Of a stretch of DNA of 64,000 bases, positions 53,007-60,269 are shown in pieces. The stretch's first letter is position 1. Each line of letters begins with the position of its first letter. The stretch is taken from assembly GCF_030580955.1 (NCBI RefSeq), contig NZ_JAUQON010000003.1, forward strand, positions 186,001 through 250,000, written 5' to 3'. Origin of the DNA: Hymenobacter convexus (GTDB lineage: Bacteria; Bacteroidota; Bacteroidia; Cytophagales; Hymenobacteraceae). The position numbers were made by a program, and so were the translations under genes. A model generated the notes under the pieces. The model was given only the letters and a program-made list of their open reading frames with translations. It ran no database searches and was not told the DNA's origin.

Positions 53007-54335
53007 TCAGCGCACCTGCCACAGGTCGTCCCAGCCAGTGGTGTAGAGTGGCGAGCGGTGCGCCGAGCGGCCAGCCCAGGCTGGCGACTGCAGTTGCCCC
53101 GCGGCGTTTTTGGCGGTGCCCGTGGCGGCCGACCGCACCAGCTGCCGCCCGAAGCGGGCATTGAGCGCATCCATGGTCTGCATCAGCTGCTGGCTGCGTT
53201 GCTGGTCAGGGGCGGTGCCCGAGAACAGCCCCAATTGCGCCTGCCCCTCCGGCTCCAGGCCGGTGAGCAGCACCCCGGCCCGGTTATAAGCCACTCCGGC
53301 GCGGCGCAACCGACGTAGCCCCTGCAATGCCGCTTTTATCAGGGTGGTGGTATCGTTGGTGCTCGTAGCCAGGCTGATGACGGCCGTGTGCGTTTTGGGG
53401 CCCGCCGCGGGCGCAAACCGGTCGGTGCCCAGAATCACGGTTACCAGGTGGGTGGCCATGGCGTGTTTCCGCAGCTTCTCGGCGGCTTTGGTGGCGAAGG
53501 TGGCCACGGCTTCGGCCAGCACGGCTTCTTGGTGCTGCGGGCGGCCGAAGGAGCGGGTGCACGTGACACTGTGGCGGCTGGCGAGGCCGGGCTGCAGTTG
53601 GTCGTCGTCCCACTCGGCGGGGTTCCATTCCAGGCAGGGCTGGCCATGCAGCTCGCGCCAGAGGCGCTGGCCCACCACGCCGCCCAAGTGGCGGCGCAGC
53701 CAGTGCTCGGGCAGGTTGGCCAGCTCCAGCCCGGTCATGATGCCCATTTCGTTCAGCTTGCGGGCGTAGCGGCGGCCCACGCCCCAGATGGTGCCCACCG
53801 GCACGCGGGCCAGGGCGGGCTCCCAGTCGGCGGCCGTGGCCAGCAGCACGGTGCGGATGGGGCCGGTTTTGGGCGCCAGGCGGTTGGCCAGCTTCGCCAG
53901 GGTTTTGGTGGGCGCGATGCCCACGCAGGTAGGAATGCCGGTGTGTTGGAGCACGGTGTGGTGCACGCGCTGGCCGTAGGCCAGCAGGTCCGGCTCCAGC
54001 AGGTTCATGCCACCGAAATCCAGAAAAGCCTCGTCGATGGAATACACGTCGACCCCGCCGGCCAGGCTGCCCAGCACCTGCACCACCCGGCGGCTCATGT
54101 CGCCGTAGAGGGCGTAATTCGATGAAAACACCTGCACCCGGTGCTGCTCCAGCAGCGGCCGCACCAAGTGGTAAGGCTCGCCCATTTTCAGGCCCAAATC
54201 CTTTGCTTCCTGGGAGCGCGAAATGAGGCAGCCGTCGTTGTTCGAGAGCACCACCACGGGCTTGCCCTCCAGCTTCGGCGCAAAAACCCGCTCGCAGGAC
54301 ACGTAGAAATTATTGCAGTCGACCAGCGCGTACAT
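53007..54335 (-). CDS. umuC: Y-family DNA polymerase, UmuC subunit of polymerase V
   Basis: The ATG at 54335 gives 442 residues ('[18 protein letters not shown]' start) and lies two bases after the umuD stop. Catalytic acids are Asp6 in '[16 protein letters not shown]', and Asp/Glu in '[11 protein letters not shown]'. The helix-hairpin-helix '[20 protein letters not shown]' and '[20 protein letters not shown]' are typical, and the C-terminal UmuC domain is present. It inserts nucleotides opposite damaged bases with low fidelity (SOS mutagenesis) as a complex with UmuD'. The stop is 8 bases from the convergent protease gene end. The 22 extra residues from 54401 lie inside umuD. Confidence 0.95.
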   Translation of the reverse strand: MYALVDCNNFYVSCERVFAPKLEGKPVVVLSNNDGCLISRSQEAKDLGLKMGEPYHLVRPLLEQHRVQVFSSNYALYGDMSRRVVQVLGSLAGGVDVYSIDEAFLDFGGMNLLEPDLLAYGQRVHHTVLQHTGIPTCVGIAPTKTLAKLANRLAPKTGPIRTVLLATAADWEPALARVPVGTIWGVGRRYARKLNEMGIMTGLELANLPEHWLRRHLGGVVGQRLWRELHGQPCLEWNPAEWDDDQLQPGLASRHSVTCTRSFGRPQHQEAVLAEAVATFATKAAEKLRKHAMATHLVTVILGTDRFAPAAGPKTHTAVISLATSTNDTTTLIKAALQGLRRLRRAGVAYNRAGVLLTGLEPEGQAQLGLFSGTAPDQQRSQQLMQTMDALNARFGRQLVRSAATGTAKNAAGQLQSPAWAGRSAHRSPLYTTGWDDLWQVR

Positions 54336-54337
54336 GG

Positions 54338-54796
54338 CTACTTGATTATGGTCAGTTGCTGCTCGCCCAGCGCGTGGATGACGTGCGTGACCACGCCCCA
54401 CACAAAAAGACCGGCTTCCTGATTGACGGCCACCGGTGCGTAGCGCACGTTTTCGGCCACCAGCCAGGGCTGGCCGGCGCGGTGCTGCAGGCGCTTGATG
54501 GTGTGCTCGCCCTCGACCACGGCCACTACAATGCTGCCGTGGCGAGGCGTAAGGGCGCGGTCGACGGCCACCAAATCGCCGGGGTGAATGCCGGCCCCAA
54601 TCATGGAATCGCCGCTAACGCGGGCCAGGAACGTGGACGCCGGATGCCGGAACAGGTGCTTGGTGAGGTCGAATGGTCCGTCGAGGTGGTCGTCGGCGGG
54701 CGAAGGGAAACCAGCTGGCACCGGGCAACCAAACAGGGGTAACTCCCGAGTAGTGAGCAGGGAAGCCGAAATAAAATCGTGCAGTGATGTAAGCAT
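54338..54796 (-). CDS. umuD: UmuD, S24 self-cleaving subunit of polymerase V
   Basis: The 152-residue protein is of normal UmuD length. All activity residues keep the E. coli order, shifted by 4: cleavage site Ala28-Gly29 ('[15 protein letters not shown]'), Ser64 ('[16 protein letters not shown]') and Lys101 ('GEHTIKRL'). RecA-filament-stimulated self-cleavage gives UmuD', which binds UmuC. The gene precedes umuC by two bases. Two palindromes sharing ACTAA/TTAGT half sites lie upstream and are candidate operators. Confidence 0.95.
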   Translation of the reverse strand: MLTSLHDFISASLLTTRELPLFGCPVPAGFPSPADDHLDGPFDLTKHLFRHPASTFLARVSGDSMIGAGIHPGDLVAVDRALTPRHGSIVVAVVEGEHTIKRLQHRAGQPWLVAENVRYAPVAVNQEAGLFVWGVVTHVIHALGEQQLTIIK

Positions 54797-54839
54797 ACGA
54801 GTACCCGGCCGTCTTTCCTGACGGAACGGGGATGCTATT

Positions 54840-54856
54840 TACTAACATTTTTAGTA
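54840..54856. promoter_or_regulatory. Palindrome upstream of umuD, possible SOS operator
   Basis: TACTAA-CATTT-TTAGTA, perfect 6-base arms with a five-base spacer, starts 44 bases upstream of the umuD start codon. It is a candidate LexA-type or other repressor site. The half site ACTAA is also present in the larger palindrome at 54970-54999. Confidence 0.5.
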
Positions 54857-54969
54857 TATTGTTTTAATCAAGGCCGTCAATCCGCTGACAAACCGGCCTC
54901 GTACATCGGCTACCTTCATCGTATAATCATGCAATGGAGGTATAATTGAGCTAATTGTCATTAAAAAAG

Positions 54970-54999
54970 ACTAAAAAATTAATCGCCAAATTTTTTAGT
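54970..54999. promoter_or_regulatory. Perfect 11-base palindrome before the 82-residue gene
   Basis: ACTAAAAAATT-AATCGCCA-AATTTTTTAGT has exact 11-base arms around eight bases. It ends 15 bases before the -7 box TATCTTTG (55015-55022), the usual place for an upstream activator or overlapping repressor. Confidence 0.55.
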
Positions 55000-55014
55000 T
55001 TGTCGCAAAATCAG

Positions 55015-55022
55015 TATCTTTG
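55015..55022 (+). promoter_or_regulatory. -7 box of the 82-residue protein gene
   Basis: TATCTTTG is an exact TAnnTTTG and ends 3 bases before the ATG at 55026, so the mRNA would be leaderless. It also excludes a start at 55020. Confidence 0.6.
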
Positions 55023-55025
55023 GAC

Positions 55026-55274
55026 ATGTCAAACGTCAAGCTCCCCACGCCGCTGCCGTTGCAGCAATTTGCCCGTTGCGTGAACGACGCGCAGCGCCCT
55101 GCCGACTTCATTGGCGACTGGCCCCAGGCGGGCCAGGTGTATGCCGTGCGCGTGCTGCCGCACGTGCGCACCGGCCAGCCCCAGGTGCACGTCCTCGGCT
55201 TTTATGCCGAGCGGCCCTACGGCGCTTTCGCCGCCCACCGCTTCGAGCAAGTGGCCGATGTGTGGCTGAACTAA
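55026..55274 (+). CDS. Small protein facing umuDC, unknown function
   Basis: The protein has 82 residues ('MSNVKLPTPLPLQQFARCVN', 'GDWPQAGQVYAVRVLPHVRT', 'VHVLGFYAERPYGAFAAHRF', 'EQVADVWLN'). It has no signal or membrane helix and appears to be a compact alpha/beta domain. Strong promoter, palindromic operator and divergent umuDC suggest damage-controlled expression. No known family is recognised. Confidence 0.72.
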   Translation: MSNVKLPTPLPLQQFARCVNDAQRPADFIGDWPQAGQVYAVRVLPHVRTGQPQVHVLGFYAERPYGAFAAHRFEQVADVWLN

Positions 55275-55385
55275 GCCGCCCGGGCCATTGGCCCCATGGT
55301 TCCACCCCTTATGGCCCCGTTGGTGTTGCAGCCGGCGGGGCCGGCTTGTTTTTGGGATATAGTGAGGAAAGCTCTTTCGAAAACG

Positions 55386-55485
55386 GTCATGCTTATCTGG
55401 CGTCTGCGCAGCCGAAGCATGTCTACCGCGCAAGTAATCAGATTTACTATTGCGGCAGAGATGCTTCGGCTGCGCTCAGCATGAC
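55386..55485. repeat. Palindromic repeat, family B locus 7
   Basis: GTCATGC at 55386 and GCAGCCGAAGCAT (55408 on) are mirrored by ATGCTTCGGCTGCGCTCAGC and ATGAC ending at 55485. The left arm has extra bases, so pairing is imperfect. Confidence 0.75.
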
Positions 55486-55514
55486 GTTCTTTTCCTTCAA
55501 GCGCGCATCATTCC

Positions 55515-56204
55515 CTACCGCCCGTACTGATATAAAATCCCCTTGTCGGAAGGCGTCCAGAGGCAGGCGCGCTGGCCGCTGGCTTTGAGGGCGTTGTTGG
55601 TCCAGGTATTGCAGGTGTAGAGGAAGCTGTAGACGCGGTGGGCTTCGTAGAAAGCATCGTCTTGCCCGTAGCTGTGGCCTTTGATGTGCTGGACGCGGCC
55701 GGCGGCATCGTAGGCGAAGCTGGTTTGGATGTACTGAATGAGGCGGGCGTACTCGTCGTGGGTGAGGGTGAGCGGCACGGTTTCGGGGCCGGGCGTGAGG
55801 CTGCGCATGTAGGTGGTGTGCATGGCCGACGAGCCCAGCCAGAACGCGGCCACGAAGGCCGTGCTGAACTTGAGGTCGGCCCAGGTGGGCGTGTCGAGGT
55901 AGAAGCCCTTGTCACCCCAGCCGAAGGCGATGTAGCGCAGCGTGGTATCGCCGGACGGGATGTTGCTGTAGGGCAGCTGCTGGCTCCAGTCCATCTGGGC
56001 GGTTCGGACGGGCACCACAATGTCGGTGTGCACGCCGTTGGAATGCAGAAATACCGGCACGTCGGGGGTGGCATTGGGTACGGCTTTGGCCACGGCAATG
56101 CGGGAAAGCACAAAGGCCGACGACAGGTAAGCCGCCACGGTGCCGCTCAGGCCCACGGCGGTATAGGCGGCAACTTTCAGCGCTTTGCGAATAAGGGAGG
56201 GCAT
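55515..56204 (-). CDS. TIGR02117 / DUF2459-family protein
   Basis: The protein has 229 residues from the ATG at 56204 ('MPSLIRKALKVAAYTAVGLS'); a much longer frame reaching 56978 overlaps the MutS-like gene. A membrane helix at about 12-34 anchors it. The family motif 'VFLHSNGVHTDIVVPV' with 'YIAFGWGDKGFYLDTPTW' and 'FYEAHRVYSFLYTCNTWTNN' is clear; Cys and Asn/His in the latter resemble an NlpC-like active site, unproven. The role is unknown. Divergent from the MutS-like gene, with a 156-base gap. Confidence 0.88.
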   Translation of the reverse strand: MPSLIRKALKVAAYTAVGLSGTVAAYLSSAFVLSRIAVAKAVPNATPDVPVFLHSNGVHTDIVVPVRTAQMDWSQQLPYSNIPSGDTTLRYIAFGWGDKGFYLDTPTWADLKFSTAFVAAFWLGSSAMHTTYMRSLTPGPETVPLTLTHDEYARLIQYIQTSFAYDAAGRVQHIKGHSYGQDDAFYEAHRVYSFLYTCNTWTNNALKASGQRACLWTPSDKGILYQYGR

Positions 56205-56304
56205 AGGTTCGGACAACGAAAAGGGGTGTTGCGGCAAAGCCGCCGCAGCCCAATACGGCAGAATTGAAAAAGTAACCCAAACCGGACCGGGCGGCGGCGG
56301 CCCG

Positions 56305-56312
56305 TACTTTTG
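56305..56312 (+). promoter_or_regulatory. -7 box of the MutS-like gene
   Basis: TACTTTTG matches TAnnTTTG exactly and excludes a start at 56310; the ATG at 56361 is 48 bases downstream. Confidence 0.58.
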
Positions 56313-56360
56313 CCCGGCCCTGCCCGCCTGTGGGCACGCCCCCGTTCCTACCCTGCCTCC

Positions 56361-57950
56361 ATGTGGACTTCCACCGCCGACCGCCTGGCTTTGCTCGAAG
56401 CCGAGTGGCGCACGCCCTCGCCCCGCTCCCACCTCTTTCCCCTCGTGGCCCGCTACCACGCCACGGTGCAGGCCGAGCCGGCCTACCACCGCCTCGACGA
56501 CCAGACCTGGGCCGACCTCAATGGCGACGACCTGTTTGCCCTGCTCGATGGCACCGTGAGCCGCGTGGGCCAGCAGTGCCTCTACCACCGCCTGCGCAGT
56601 CCGCTTGCTGACGAAGCCGCCCTGCAGGACTTTGACCAGGCCGCCCGCCTGATGGCCGACGCGGCCCCGCGCGGGCAGGCGCTGCTGGCGCTGCGCCGCC
56701 TCACTTCCACCCAGGCCTATTACCTGCCCGACATCCTGACCGGCGACGCCCTGCCGGCCCTGCCCTGGACGGCCGCCGCGCCCGCGCTGGTGCTGCTGCT
56801 GCTGGCCACGGTGGTGGGCGGCTTCTGGCAGCCGGCGCTGTGGCTGGTTTCCGGGGGCCTGGTTGTGCTGCATTCGGTGTTGCATTTCTGGTACCAGGGG
56901 CGCATTTCGGTGGGCGTGCGGCCCATGCTGCAGCTCGGCAGCCTCTACCGCACCGGCCGCGACCTGGCCCGGCTGCAACTGCCACTGGCGGCGCTGCGCG
57001 GGCTGCCGGAAGCGCTAGGGCGCCTGGGTTCCATTGTGAACAAGGTGGCGTTTTTGCAGGCCAACGAGGTGGTCCAATCGGACCTAGCCATGCTGCCGTG
57101 GCTGTTTCTGCAGTACCTCAAAATGGTGCTGCTGCTCGATTTCATTGTGTACCACAGCTGCCGGCGCCAGATAGAGCAGCACTTCGGGGCCATCCGGGCC
57201 GTGTATGAGGCCGTGGGCTATGTGGATTGCGCGGTGGCGGTGGCCGGGTTTCGGGCGCGGCACCCGCACTGCACGCCGCAGTTTACCACCGATGCGGGCC
57301 TGCGCCTCGCAGGCGCCTACAACCCGCTGGTGCCCGGCTGCGTGCCCAACGACCTGACGGTGAGCAACGACTCCAGTGTGCTGCTCACGGGCTCCAATAT
57401 GTCGGGCAAAACCACGTTTATGCGCGCCATCGGCCTGAGCACGCTGCTGGCCCAAACCATTGCCACCTGCCCGGCCACGGCCTACGCGGCGCCGTTTCGG
57501 CGGGTGGTTTCGAGCATCAACCTGGCCGACAGCCTGACTGAGGGCAAGAGCTACTACTTCGCCGAAGCCGAAACCATCCTCGGCTTCGTGCGGGCGGCCG
57601 AAGTGGGCGTGGGCGGCTACCTCTTCATTCTCGATGAGCTGTTTAAGGGCACCAACACCGTGGAGCGCATCGCGGCCACGCAGGCCGTGCTGACCTACCT
57701 GCAAACCCGCAGCCTGGTGGTGGCCTCCACCCACGATGGCGAGCTGGGCCAGCTGCTGGCGCCCGCTTTCACCGAGTACCACTTCTCCGAGACCGTGACC
57801 GAAACCGACTGGTTCTTCGACTACCTGCTCAAGCCCGGCCCGCTGCGCACCCGCAACGCCATCCGGCTGCTGGCCCGGGCCGGCTTCCCCGATGCCATTG
57901 TGCAGCAGGCGTTGGCTTTGAGCCGCACGCTCGATGAAGCGGGGGCGTAA
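56361..57950 (+). CDS. Membrane-associated MutS-like ATPase
   Basis: The protein has 529 residues from the ATG at 56361 ('MWTSTADRLALLEAEW'). It has the MutS core and ATPase domains but no mismatch-recognition domain I. Two hydrophobic helices at about 133-180 ('APALVLLLLATVVGGFWQPA', 'LWLVSGGLVVLHSVLHFW') sit in the middle. Walker A is 'LLTGSNMSGKTTFMRAIG' near residue 343, the following segment 'SSINLADSLTEGKSYYFAE', Walker B 'YLFILDELFKGTN' near residue 418 and the final 'VVASTHDGELGQLL'. It is therefore not the mismatch-repair MutS; it may bind other DNA structures at the membrane. Confidence 0.85.
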   Translation: MWTSTADRLALLEAEWRTPSPRSHLFPLVARYHATVQAEPAYHRLDDQTWADLNGDDLFALLDGTVSRVGQQCLYHRLRSPLADEAALQDFDQAARLMADAAPRGQALLALRRLTSTQAYYLPDILTGDALPALPWTAAAPALVLLLLATVVGGFWQPALWLVSGGLVVLHSVLHFWYQGRISVGVRPMLQLGSLYRTGRDLARLQLPLAALRGLPEALGRLGSIVNKVAFLQANEVVQSDLAMLPWLFLQYLKMVLLLDFIVYHSCRRQIEQHFGAIRAVYEAVGYVDCAVAVAGFRARHPHCTPQFTTDAGLRLAGAYNPLVPGCVPNDLTVSNDSSVLLTGSNMSGKTTFMRAIGLSTLLAQTIATCPATAYAAPFRRVVSSINLADSLTEGKSYYFAEAETILGFVRAAEVGVGGYLFILDELFKGTNTVERIAATQAVLTYLQTRSLVVASTHDGELGQLLAPAFTEYHFSETVTETDWFFDYLLKPGPLRTRNAIRLLARAGFPDAIVQQALALSRTLDEAGA

Positions 57951-57973
57951 TTGAATGATTTACTACCCCACGC

Positions 57974-58000
57974 GAGATGCTTCGCTGCGCTCTGCATGAC
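57974..58000. repeat. Family B repeat, single arm (locus 8)
   Basis: GAGATGCTTCGCTGCGCTCT then GCATGAC is a right arm without its partner, just after the MutS-like gene; it lies between convergent genes. Confidence 0.75.
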
Positions 58001-58012
58001 GGGCTCTATTAG

Positions 58013-58747
58013 TTACACCAAGTCGCAGTACCAGAAGCCCGTATCGAACGGGCTAGCATCAGCAGCGTCGCCACAGTCGTAGTCCGCAGTGTCGGTTTTG
58101 GGGGCGGGCGTGTAGCGGCGGTGTACGATTTCGCCTTTTTCGAAGGCCACGGGTTCGCGGAACATCGGCCCGTCGAAGACGAAAGTGTGGAACTCGCCGT
58201 TTTCGCCGCAGGGGTCCACGTGGGGCGGCAGGTCGCGCAGAAACTGCTCGTCGATGACCCGGCCCACGAAGCTTTGGTCGAGGTACTTCTCGTTCACGCA
58301 GGTGGTGATGGTTTTGAAGCCCAGGGCTAGGAACTCGCGCATCAGCTCGGCCGTGGGCACGCCCCAGAGTGGGAAAACGGCCTGCCAGCCGGCGGCGGCC
58401 AGCTTTTCTTCGCGGTAGCGCCGCAGGTCTTCCAGAAAAATATCACCGAAGATGGCGGCCGTCGCGCCGTCGCTTTTCAGCTCGTCCATCGTGCTGGCCA
58501 TGAGGCGCTCGTAGGCATCCATGCTGGGCATCTCGGGCAGGAAAAGCTGGCGGCAGGGCAGCCTGAGGCTGGCGGTTTGGCGGTCGAGCAATTCGGTGCG
58601 CACGCCGTGCATGGAAATGCGCTGGTAAGGCTCGCTCACGGTGGTGAGCAGCGTCTGGACGTGGTACTGGCCGCTTTGCCGCACTTTATAGAGCGCCAGG
58701 GCCGAATCCTTGCCCCCGCTCCAGTTGAAAATGGCCTGCTGTGTCAT
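58013..58747 (-). CDS. PP-loop ATP-binding protein, diphthine-ammonia-ligase-like
   Basis: The ATG at 58747 gives 244 residues; a TTG three codons upstream is less likely. The PP-loop ATP site is 'IFNWSGGKDSALALYKVRQS' at the N-terminus, followed by 'YQRISMHGVRTELLDRQTAS', 'IFGDIFLEDLRRYREEKLAA' and 'VDPCGENGEFHTFVFDGPMF', all features of the DUF71/ATP_bind_4 family. The eukaryotic relative amidates diphthine; bacteria lack diphthamide, so the bacterial substrate is unknown. It converges with the MutS-like gene; an isolated family B arm lies between. Confidence 0.93.
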   Translation of the reverse strand: MTQQAIFNWSGGKDSALALYKVRQSGQYHVQTLLTTVSEPYQRISMHGVRTELLDRQTASLRLPCRQLFLPEMPSMDAYERLMASTMDELKSDGATAAIFGDIFLEDLRRYREEKLAAAGWQAVFPLWGVPTAELMREFLALGFKTITTCVNEKYLDQSFVGRVIDEQFLRDLPPHVDPCGENGEFHTFVFDGPMFREPVAFEKGEIVHRRYTPAPKTDTADYDCGDAADASPFDTGFWYCDLV

Positions 58748-58860
58748 GGGTGGCAAAGTAACGGCGCCGCCTCGGTTGCGGGGTCTCCGGCGCGGCGGTT
58801 TTGCGGCTTTTTGCTGCCAGCTGCCTACCTTGAGCGCATTCCTTACCCCTACCCTTTTTC

Positions 58861-59364
58861 ATGAAAAAGCTTCTACTTGCGTTGTTGCTCGGCGGCCTGC
58901 CCGCACTGGCCTCGGCCCAAACCTTCGACGTACCGGCCCAATACACCCTGAGCAAGCCCGACGATTTCGCCCGCTACGAGCCGCAGGTCCTTAACACCAT
59001 CAACTGGCTGGAGGCCACGCCCGTGAACGAGGACGTGAGCCGCCGCAAGCAAGCCCAGCGGTTTCTGCTGGAATGGGCCAGCGGCAGCCCCAAAGTGTCC
59101 ATCGGGGTGCAGCCTTACCTGGGCGACCTCTACGGCAAGCAAACCGACTTACTCATGGCCTTCATGGGTGGCTGGACGCGCTACAGCCTGCAACACCCCA
59201 ACGACACCGACGCCCTGACCCTGAACGCCGAAGGCGTGCAGGCCATGCTCAAACTCTATGCCCTGGGCGGCCTGGGCACCATCAAGCCCCTGGAAAATGT
59301 GCGCGACCTGGCCGCCGCCGGCGAGCTGAATACCTGGCTGAAAGGCAAAATCAGCCAGAAGTAA
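58861..59364 (+). CDS. Small secreted protein of unknown function
   Basis: The protein has 167 residues with signal peptide 1-20 ('KKLLLALLLGGLPALASAQ'). The mature part is helical: 'YEPQVLNTINWLEATPVNED', 'RFLLEWASGSPKVSIGVQPY', 'TDALTLNAEGVQAMLKLYAL', ending 'WLKGKISQK'. No family is assigned, although similar proteins appear common in Bacteroidota (from memory). It lies in the periplasm or outside. The glycosyltransferase gene follows after 47 bases. Confidence 0.8.
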   Translation: MKKLLLALLLGGLPALASAQTFDVPAQYTLSKPDDFARYEPQVLNTINWLEATPVNEDVSRRKQAQRFLLEWASGSPKVSIGVQPYLGDLYGKQTDLLMAFMGGWTRYSLQHPNDTDALTLNAEGVQAMLKLYALGGLGTIKPLENVRDLAAAGELNTWLKGKISQK

Positions 59365-59411
59365 CGGCCGCTGCCCGACAACCTTTTCGGCCATTGGCCG
59401 ATTAACCGGGC

Positions 59412-60173
59412 ATGCATTTCTCTGTGATTACCCCCACGCACCAACGCCGCGAGCTGCTGCCCGAGGCCGTGGCCAGCGTGCGCGCCACCGTGAGCGCCCC
59501 CCTCGACTTCTCCTTTGAGCATTTGATTTTCGACAGCGGCTCGCGCGATGGCACGGCCGCCTACCTGCGCGAGGCCGCCGCCCAGCCTGGCCCGCCGCTG
59601 CGCCGCTGGCACTCGGCGGACCGCCAGCTGGCCGGCCCCGCCCGCAACCTGCTCATCAAAGAGGCCCCGGCCGAAGCCTGGATTGTGCCGCTGGATGACG
59701 ACGACTTCCTGCTGCAGCGCACCCTGTTTCACTACGGCACCCAAATCAACGCGAACCCCGGCCGGCCCTGGTTCGTGGCCGATTTCCTGCGCGTGGACGA
59801 GCAGGGCCGTTACCTGCCCAACGAGGATTACTACGCCTGGCAGTTCGACTCGCCCACGGCCATGCTCCAGGCCATTTTCCGGGCCGAGCACTTCCTACAG
59901 GGCAACGTGTGCTATAGCCGGGCCTTCGTGGATGAGGTGGGCGGCTACGACGAGGAGCTGAAAATGGCCGAAGACCTGGACCTCTACGTGCGCTTCCTGC
60001 TGGCCGGGCAGCTGCCGGTGCTGTGCCCGCACATCAGCCACCTGCACCGCTTCCATACCCGCAACGTGAGCATTGGGGTGGATGCGGCCACGCACAATGC
60101 CGACCTGCGGGCGATTTATCAGAAATACGCGGTGCAGCTGCAGGCGCTGGGAATTGAAGAACCGGGAAAGTAG
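59412..60173 (+). CDS. Family 2 glycosyltransferase
   Basis: The 253-residue protein has the GT2 (GT-A fold) plan: 'SVITPTHQRRELLPEAVASV' at the N-terminus, 'HLIFDSGSRDGTAAYLREAA', the DxD-type metal site 'WIVPLDDDDFLLQRTLFHYG' and 'VGGYDEELKMAEDLDLYVRF'. No membrane helix is present, so it is a soluble enzyme that adds a sugar to an unknown acceptor, perhaps a surface glycan. It is not in a polysaccharide cluster. Confidence 0.93.
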   Translation: MHFSVITPTHQRRELLPEAVASVRATVSAPLDFSFEHLIFDSGSRDGTAAYLREAAAQPGPPLRRWHSADRQLAGPARNLLIKEAPAEAWIVPLDDDDFLLQRTLFHYGTQINANPGRPWFVADFLRVDEQGRYLPNEDYYAWQFDSPTAMLQAIFRAEHFLQGNVCYSRAFVDEVGGYDEELKMAEDLDLYVRFLLAGQLPVLCPHISHLHRFHTRNVSIGVDAATHNADLRAIYQKYAVQLQALGIEEPGK

Positions 60174-60269
60174 TGGCTTGGCCGTCTGACTTAAAACGTT
60201 ATACTTGATACCAAGCGCTCTGTCCGCGTTTGAGTAGTAAATTGCCAGGCTTTTTGTATGTCATTCTGA

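Noticed and set aside
55515..56978. A 487-residue version of the TIGR02117 protein
   Set aside because: The first 258 residues overlap the promoter and start of the divergent MutS-like gene; the family starts at the ATG at 56204.
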